Of a stretch of 64,000 nt of DNA, positions 56,543 to 64,000 are shown piece after piece. The notes under the pieces were generated by a model. The model was not told the origin of the DNA and did no database searches. It saw nothing but the letters and a program-made list of their open reading frames with translations. Each line of letters opens with the position of its first letter. Position 1 is the first letter of the stretch. The position numbers were made by a program, and so were the translations under genes. Source of the stretch: Pelodera strongyloides (lineage: Eukaryota; Nematoda; Chromadorea; Rhabditida; Rhabditidae); contig JAANDG010000454.1 of assembly GCA_036852015.1 (NCBI GenBank), positions 1-64,000 on the forward strand, read 5' to 3'.

Positions 56543-58899
56543 ATGAAATGGCTAGAGGAATTTGGATGCGATACTTGCGGAGTGAAATTTGTCAACAAAG
56601 CAATGGAAGAGGGAGTGGGCAACTATTTCGACAATTATGCCTGCCTGAAGTGCTGCCGATTTCGATGCAATAAATGTTTTGATTCCCAGTCAGCTTGCAA
56701 TTGCGAGAATCGGATGGAATATTATTTGACGCTTGCTATATTTTTTGCTCTACTTCGTTGTCCTATTGAAGAACTAAAACTGATCGATATTCGAGTTGTC
56801 ACTTCGTCAGTGTGTCACGAATGCGGATCGAAGGGAGATTTGTATCGATATACCTTCCACACCATATTGTGTGCGAATTGTCTGATCCTCCACAATCAAG
56901 ATCAGAAAGACTGTTGGCCCATAACTTGCTCTTTGGAACACTGGTTTTTGAAAATTATGGATGAATTCACTTCTATCAAAGTCACTGTTACTGAGCTAAG
57001 GAAAACTAAGCTGAGAATAAAGATGATCTGCCCAAAATGCACTAATGGTGAGGATTATGACTTTGTGAATACGGAATTGTTGGAGTGCAAAAATTGCGAT
57101 ACTTCCTGGATTGTCAAGTGTTATTGCATGTTTGCATTTTGGCTGATTCTAGTGGATATTCTGTCCTTTACCAACAATCAGCTAGCACTTTTAACATATT
57201 CAAAATGGATGGACGCATGCAGTTGTTCTAAGTGCAGAAATGAAGAACATGAGACGCGCATGAAGTCATTCGCTGTGGAAGGAAGTAAAAACGAACCAAT
57301 ACCTATTCATAGCCTCTTCAAGCAAAACGTGCCGAAATCTACTACATCATCTATTTCGTTCGGGCAGTTTTTACTTGAAGAAGCCAGCGGGAAAAATGCC
57401 TCAACCACAGCCAGCCCAAGCAACAACTACCCGCAATTTTCAAGGTACGCAATTATTAATTTCTCCTGCGATAATCCGCAAATAGGTAACTTAACTCTGA
57501 TTCACTTTGCATTTACAAGATTAGCAAAATAGAGTTTCCACCGTTTCTATTAAAACCAAATTTCACAAATTACACAGTGCTTAATTCCAAAACATGCAGT
57601 TGGCTTGCGTTGAGGCTCCCACTTGTTTTGCTTTACTCAAGCCACGTCCCAGATTGAATCCTTCGAAAGAAATGTCAGAAAGCCCAGGGACTTCACTTCT
57701 GGAGTCACGCAAAGTGGTCCATCCCACCTTAAGTTCTCTGGATACGAGCGATCCAACAAACTATGGAAACATCTCCACAATGGGCACATGCGAGAAACTA
57801 AATAACGCGACAAAGATAAAGTAAGTTGAGAGTACAGACACGCGATATAACATGCTGGTAAAGCACTGATTGTGACTGAATAATAAATACGCGAACAATT
57901 GTAGGTTTCTCAATTTCCGACAGGTTATCGGAGAGTTTTTTGAACCGCATGATGTTTTTTCTGGATCCTGTAGGATAGTTTAGGTGCAAATGTGGCCGAA
58001 TGGACGACTTGAAGGACATGTTTTATTGCCGGACTTGCTCAGAATACGGAATATGTGGCCTGTGTGGGATGAAAAATCACAAACTTCATGACACTGAGGA
58101 AGTAATGAACTCAAGCGTTTTGGCAATGGTCAGCACATACTCGGAGAAGAATTTGAAAAAAATGCATGCTTGGGTTGAAGAATACCGACAAGTGAACAGC
58201 GAGGTGAGCACTTTCTAGACGTTACTGCGGGGTAAAGGAAAAGCCCGGCTTGCCTTATGTCCGCCCCGAGATTTCAGAAAAACATAATAGTTGGTATTGT
58301 GTTATTGTGGGAAACTCAAACGTACGGTACCTGAAAATAAGGGTAACCTTTTACCCGATTCCTGAGAATTCTGATACTACTTCTTTGTAGTTTACTCTGA
58401 ACTCTATCAATACGGAATAGAGCGTTATAATAGGTAGAACCGATAATATTCTTTAGTCGAAAGAGAACTATCGACAATTGTGTGAGCTTCTGGGTGCTCT
58501 CTATAAAAGGGCCTCAACTTGTGGAGACATTGAACGTTGTAGAGAAAGACTCTCGAAATGTGATATGGACAGAGTTGACTATCACATCAAACACCTTCTG
58601 CACTCAATGAAAAAGGCGAGCTTCCCTTTAAAAAAATCGTTTACGCTTTCAATATGCCCTCCTTTATTCAAGAGTGTTGCAATACATTTTCAAAACGGAC
58701 TTATTACTTGTCCCGCAGAAGTCCAGAGTAGACGGCAACGAGTTCTAGATGACGAATTGTTCGACGTCTTCTTCGGGCTATGCCCAGTAGGCTATGCGCA
58801 ATAGGTCGACTAAAAAAGTTTGAGGTTTTTCTGTATTTTATTTCCATTTAGTCTAACGATGAAATCAAGGAGTTCCGCACGACGCTAGAGAATATCTGA
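56543..58899 (+). CDS. Cys-rich B-box-like zinc-finger protein, family copy F
   Basis: Exons: 56543-57444, about 57594-57820, 57984-58203, 58457-58615, exon 5 ending with TAG at 58802-58804, and 58852-58899. Exon 1 keeps all Cys pairs (CDTCG, CLKCCRFRCNKC, CNC, CHECG, CANC, CPKC, CKNC). Exon 3 has the complete B-box-like set (CRTCSEYGICGLCGMKNHKLHD). Intron 1 has no MITE and is only about 150 bp. The exon 4 donor is GC (AAG-GCGAGC). As in A and E, exon 5 ends in TAG instead of TAT, so the protein may stop there without exon 6. It is the copy least disturbed by insertions and a good reference for the family; function is unknown beyond zinc binding. Confidence 0.75.
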
Positions 58900-60802
58900 G
58901 GCAGAATGTCGAAAGTAAACTTGGACAGGAAACTTTGATGCAAAGACCAGGACCAGCAGAATAGAATATGTGCCTGTTCTCTCACATGAGGTTGATAATA
59001 TGGAGAATAGGTAATAAAGTTTAACTTAACAACCTAAAGCATGCGCCTTTTTCGAAAATATTTAGACACCGATCTTACTGTGTATTGTGTTTAATATGTT
59101 ATTTTCTGTCTTCTTTTTAAGATTATTTATTTGGCTATTATGTTTATTCATATATGGGATGTTTTCTATAGTTTTGCTTTCATGTTTTATTGCTGCGATT
59201 TATCATGTGTTCTCACTTTGCCTTGCTTATTTCATTTATATGTGCGTCGCTTTTATTTTTGTCAAGTTGTTGTTTTTTTATGTCGAAATTAATATTCTAT
59301 TCAGAGTGACAGTAATGATTTTAAATTTTTTCTTTCCATTTTTCTCTTCATTTAGTGAAAATCTAGTGTAACTTTTTAAAGTATTGTTTGTTTATTATGT
59401 ATGTTTTTTTGCTTAATCTTCACTGTTTTTTTAGTAAATATTTGTAAATATGGTTTTTTATGGTCTCGGTTTGATATTCTAGGCTGCCTTTATCCAGACT
59501 TTTTTCTGTCAGGAAAGAGTATCCAGACGGGAAGATTCACCAAGTTACACTGTGTTGACTAATGGTAGATTGTGATGTATAACTATGTTCTGCGAGGAAA
59601 CACTTCGGATATATATTTATTGTGTGTGAGGATAAAATGAATGATATAAAGACAATGTTCGATAATAATGAAAATGCAGGTAATGATAAGGTTACAGCAA
59701 GGTGAGTACTTTAACGACAGTAGTGTACTGGTGCGATGGGTTATGGCAAAGGTAAGCCAGAGCAAGTGCCGTCTGGTGATAAGGTGGACCTTTAATATAG
59801 CAGATCAATCGGGTGTAAATGTATTTGTGTTGTGGTAGTAGGGGCTATCAAAGGGGATCATCTTTGCTTAGTGTCCTTGAGTGAGGGTACGGTATTCTCG
59901 TTTATTGGCGAGGAGCCGAGACATACACATGCTACACACGTCATGGTACATTATTGTAGTGTTTTTTTTAAATAGACCATTAGCACCAACATTCCAAATA
60001 AAATTAACTTCAGCTCAAGTATAATAATAAAGTTGAATCATACTTTATAGGGGAAATCTTTGAAATATGTGAGCTTTTCCAATAATACAATACCTTTGTA
60101 AATATTCTCGTTTCTAGGCGGGATTCTCCGCCCCCGAGTGGATGTTCAACTCTCAGTAAAACCAATGAATAGAAGAGTAATTGTTTTGAAATACCTGCTC
60201 TTTATTTGACATACCATATTTGCATACTAAATATTTGGTCCTACTGCATTATTATACTCACTGTGTTGGAACTCCCAGCCCATTTCTCTCGTTAATTGTT
60301 GCTTTACTTACCGTAATACTGTTGCTAATTATTCGAGTTCTCGCCGCCTTGCCTTACAATAACCTGCACATCATTAATTGTACAGCAATTTTAGGGGGGC
60401 CCTCCCAACGTTCCCGTGTCATTCTATACAGGGCTACTCGATTCTTCTGGAGAGCCTCTGTAGTGCTTCGTGCACATCCCTGAATGGCAGTAGCTCCACC
60501 GACTTACCATTATGTGTCCCTCGCAGGCCTTTGGCCAATTATTTGACTACAGTACCGTGTTCACTAATAAATTGTTTTGTTATATCGTTTGTGTTGATAT
60601 CCTGGCCAAGTGCTACGGAACTGAACATCTACGCAAGCACTGCTCACTTTGTTTACACGGTAGTCCACTCGCGTTGTAGTGCTATACAAGTTCACGTAAT
60701 TCACCAGAATACAATAATTATAATAATTCCTAGCTATAACAACGCACTAGTTCAAAGACTGACATAATGGTACATAATGAAGGGAACTCAACGGTGATGG
60801 AT
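58900..60802. repeat. Duplicated 3' flank of copy F
   Basis: Matches 39834-41713. It includes the AT-rich block with the 94-codon hydrophobic frame, the 'ctttatccagacttttttct' segment, and the region ending at the MITE-3 site. No gene is supported. Confidence 0.65.
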
Positions 60803-61167
60803 TTAAAGGGTCAGGCCCATTTCAAATTACCCCTATTTTTGATGACTCCATCGGATTCTCCGTTTCAAATATAGTAGGCTGAATTTTTTTCCAATTTTCA
60901 GTCGCAATATTCACGCAGTATTCCATTCGCGCTGATTGGCCAATATCGCAATTGCCACGCCCAATAGAGCATATTGCCCAATTAGCGCGGAGGGGCGTGA
61001 CAACTGCGATAAATAGTTGGGTATGGCTGGAAATGGTAAATTGCTGAATACTGCGTGAATTTTGCGCTTGAAAATTAGAAAAATATCGCATCCTACTATA
61101 TTTGACATGGAGAATCAGATAGAATCATCAAAAATAGGGGTCATTTGAAATGGGCCTGACCCTTTAA
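60803..61167. mobile_element. MITE-3 with TTAA target duplication
   Basis: TTAA-AGGGTCAGGCCCATTTC at the left and GAAATGGGCCTGACCC-TTTAA at the right. The duplicate at 41707-41725 has a single TTAA, a clean empty site. Terminal bases resemble MITE-2 (AGGGwCAGGCCC). Confidence 0.9.
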
Positions 61168-61938
61168 TAACAACGTTTTTAAGTTTCTTCGTTGTAGGTC
61201 ACAGTTAGCTTTGGAAAATGAGGCATTCATTATTCTAAACAGTCCTTCCGAGGATCGTGCGGTCTTTAATAAAGTAAGAACTAATATTTCTCTGATTTTC
61301 GTGCGCGAGAAACAATTTACCGTAGTCAGAGACACCAAGAAATCTACCCTCAATTGTCACTCTCATTCGCGCTGGTTTGCCGTTTGCTAATAACGCAATT
61401 GCCACACCCAATATTGGCCAATCAGTGCGACAATTGCGATATTTGGCATGAAGACTCAGATTAAGTGATCAAGAATAGGGACTACCTAGAGTGCCCGACA
61501 GATTAACTGTCTGATTGTTTGCACTTGTTTCCCGAAAACATACTGTTGTGACTCAAGGTACTAGCAAAACAATTTATTTTTAACCCAATCAAATGACTGT
61601 TAATTAGAATGGAGAGGGTAGGGGCGACGTCCGATCCAGGAGGGCAGACGATCAACGATAGTGGCGAGCGGCGGTTGAGATCTTTCCCCGGCTGCTCCTT
61701 GGGTTGTTCCCTGAAGTGTTGATGCGGCTCCTGAAAGGTCAGAAGGTAGAGTAGAGTAGAAGTTGGAAGAGCGGTTTTCTGGTCGAAGAGGTCTATATCT
61801 ACTCCTTAGAACATTTCCTTTTAGTCTACTCTCACTATGCCAATGTTCCAATATAGCCCACTTGTAGACATACTATAACATATGACACCTACAACGTCCA
61901 TTTATAGCGGTTGTTCAGTGCGCTAAAGAGTCAGTAAA
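61168..61938. other. Flank between MITE-3 and MITE-4
   Basis: Matches 41718-42008 and then 47221-47990. It preserves the uninterrupted target of the 42009-47220 dimer at about 61430. No gene. Confidence 0.6.
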
Positions 61939-62252
61939 GGCGCGTTCGAGTTGGGAAATGTTTGAAGAATTCCGGAAAAGTTTGGTTCAAGATGGACATC
62001 GGAAACGTAAATTTTCCTTACTGGAAAAGTTCATGCACCGTAATGGAAAAGTGCTGTTTTTCCGCTATATAGCCCCAACCGTCGGGGTCGACTTCGAACG
62101 GGCGATCCATTCTTGGATCCGGCAGTGTTAAAAAATAATATCCCACAACGATTCCACTACGGTAGATTTTGATTTTTCTGCATGTTTTTCCGTCCATCTT
62201 GAACCAACTTTTTCCGGAATTCTTCAAACTTTTCCCATCTTAAATGCGGCTT
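61939..62252. mobile_element. MITE-4, long terminal inverted repeats
   Basis: Inverted repeats of about 57 bp: the left has 'tttgaagaattccggaaaag' and 'ttggttcaagatgga', with the complement at the right end. The flank 'cagtaaaaagaagc' of copies A and E is split, with a TAAA duplication. It has no coding capacity and is different from MITE-1 to MITE-3. Confidence 0.75.
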
Positions 62253-63155
62253 AAAAAGAAGCATCTGTCTCTCCATGTTCGTCCAAATGGATAGTTCCTT
62301 TTCCAACCGATGTGCCTTCGCAAAAGAAGCATACTTATACATATACTTTTTGAAACGTATAAACACAAGATTATCAAATCTAACTAGTTCACAATTAGGA
62401 ATGCAAGAAGATATATTTACAAATCGATATTTCCTTTGAATGTATGAATCACTCTGCCACGTTGAAGCTGTGCGCTCAATTCGCCCGAATGTGCGATAAG
62501 ATAAGGAGCAATAAGTGAAGGGAAAATATTCTGGGAAATGCTCCCAAACAAGAATTCATTTTCTCACAGATTACCTTTCAGGGAAGGAGTTTCAAGAAAA
62601 TTGAGCGCTTAGAATTGTTTCGAAAGAAGAACGTAGTTACATTCTACAATTAATATCCGTTCTTATATTAAATATTCATTTCAAAGTGTGCGCATGTTTA
62701 CTCAGATTTGAAAACAGTAATCAACCACTAAGTGCTCAAGTCGCAATCAAATTTTTTTTTTTTTGAAAAAAATAATGTTGTTAAACACTTGATTTTCTTG
62801 AGCTCCGTTTATTATGAAGAATATTGCTGTAGAAACAATGGTTCTGTAGTGCTACTCAATTTGGGGTATTAGAACTTAGAACATTCAGATGACGAAAGTC
62901 CGTTGCGTACCTTTTGCTGACTTATCGAAATAGTTTTTCTATTCTTATTTTGTTTCAAAATCTCTGTACATGCGCTCATTTCCCTTCTCACGATGTGCGA
63001 ACTTGTGAACTATTCACAAACAAAATGGAAAATATTGTAAACTATGTCGAGTTGCTAATATACTATGCTCATTATATCTATGATTGACTATATCGATAAG
63101 AACTTGGTTTTGTTGTCCGGTGCCTTACTGTAACTACCTTTTTATAGAATCGCCA
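62253..63155. other. 5' flank of copy G
   Basis: Same flank as in A, C, E and F, ending in the acceptor 'ctacctttttatag' before the exon. Confidence 0.6.
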
Positions 63156-64000
63156 ATGAAATTGCTAGAGGAATTTGGATGCGATACTTGCGGAGTGAAA
63201 TTTGTCAACAAAGTAGTGGAAGAGGGAGTGGGCAACTATTTCGACAATTATTCCTGTCAGAAGTGCTGCCGATTTCGTTGCGAGAAATGTTTTTCTTCCC
63301 AGTCAGCTTGCAATTGCGGGAATGGGATGGAATATGATTTGACGCTTGATACATTTATTGCTCTACTCCATTGTCCTGTCGAAGAACTAAAACTGATGGA
63401 TATTCGAGTTGTCACTTCGTCGGTGTGTCACGCATGCGGATCGAAGGAAGATTTGTATCGATATACCTTCCACACCATTTTGTGTGCGCATTGTCTGTTC
63501 CGCAATGATCAGAAACACTTTTGGCCCATAACTTGCTCTTTGGAACACTGGTTTTTGAAAATTATGGATGAATTCACTTCTATCAAAGTCACTGTTACTG
63601 AGCTAAGGAAAACTAAGCTGAGAATAAAGATGATCTGCCCAAAATGCACCAATGGTGAGGATTATCACTTTGTGACTAAAAGGTTGTTGGAGTGCAAAAA
63701 TTGCAATACTTCCTGGAATTTCAAGTGAAATTGCATGTATGTATTTTGGCTGATTCTATGGAATATTCTGTCCTTTTCCAAAAACCAGCTAACACTTTTA
63801 ACATATTCAAAATGGTCGGATGCATACAGTTGTTCTCAGTGCAGAAATGAAGAACATGAGACGCTCATCATGAAGTCGTTCGTTGTGGAAGTAAGCAAAA
63901 ACGAACCAATACCTCTTCATACCCTCTTCAAGCAAAACGTGCCGAAATCTACTAAATCATCTATTTCGCTCGGGGAGTTTTTGCTTGAAGAGACCAGCGG
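63156..64000 (+). pseudogene. Cys-rich B-box-like family copy G, cut by the window end
   Basis: Exon 1 starts MKLLEEFGCDTCG and is open for 190 codons. At 63726-63728 a Cys codon TGT has become TGA (SWNFK-stop). A one-base loss follows ('ttctatggaatattc' for 'ttctagtggatattc') and 'catcatgaag' has three extra bases. The part beyond 64000 is not visible. These lesions suggest a pseudogene. Confidence 0.8.

Overview
This window is eukaryotic and reads as repeat-rich, AT-rich invertebrate DNA. A nematode is my first guess and an arthropod is possible; the sequence does not settle the species. Supporting points are GT-AG (and two GC-AG) introns, some only about 50 nt long, a BEL/Pao-type LTR retrotransposon, a Penelope-like retroelement (PLE), a truncated LINE and several TTAA-flanked MITEs. 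I see no bacterial operons, rRNA or CRISPR array.

The only clear host gene is a small multi-exon family present in seven copies (A-G). Exon 1 encodes about 305 residues rich in CxxC pairs, exon 2 a linker, exon 3 a B-box-like zinc finger (C-x-C...C-x2-C...C-x2-C...H-x3-H), exon 4 a helical segment, and exons 5 and 6 a short acidic tail. Copies A (1395-4307), C (22641-25557) and F (56543-58899) are nearly complete. Copy B (12398-15082, minus) has lost the start of exon 1. Copy D (38585-39833) lacks exon 1. Copy E (48867-53157) has a LINE in exon 1 and a stop in exon 4. Copy G (63156 to the window end) has a nonsense codon. Flanking DNA is duplicated with the copies, so the locus grew by segmental duplication while mobile elements broke individual copies.

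Mobile elements by region: 6061-11809 is a BEL/Pao element on the minus strand with near-identical 760-bp LTRs, an ACACC target duplication and one long gag-protease ORF without reverse transcriptase. 15083-18868 holds a 1.2-kb tandem duplication followed by a 30-bp minisatellite of about 42 units. 26061-38500 is a PLE complex whose GIY-YIG domain lies N-terminal to the RT (the permuted Naiad/Chlamys type). It has three copies of a hammerhead-like ribozyme, a 4513-bp tandem period, near-perfect inverted arms of about 3.5 kb, and a miniature LTR element flanked by opposed PLE fragments. 42009-47220 is an unclassified tail-to-head dimer of two elements that share only their termini. 49555-51143 is a CR1/Jockey-like LINE end. 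53850-54141 is a tRNA-derived SINE-like insertion.

The duplicated host DNA supplies empty sites for several insertions inside the same window, so the boundaries of the Pao element, two MITE families, the SINE, the LINE and the dimer can be read directly. The most unusual signals are structural RNAs within mobile elements: three LTR hairpins with different stems and the same 22-nt loop, and a twin module of six small hairpins in the PLE 5' region.
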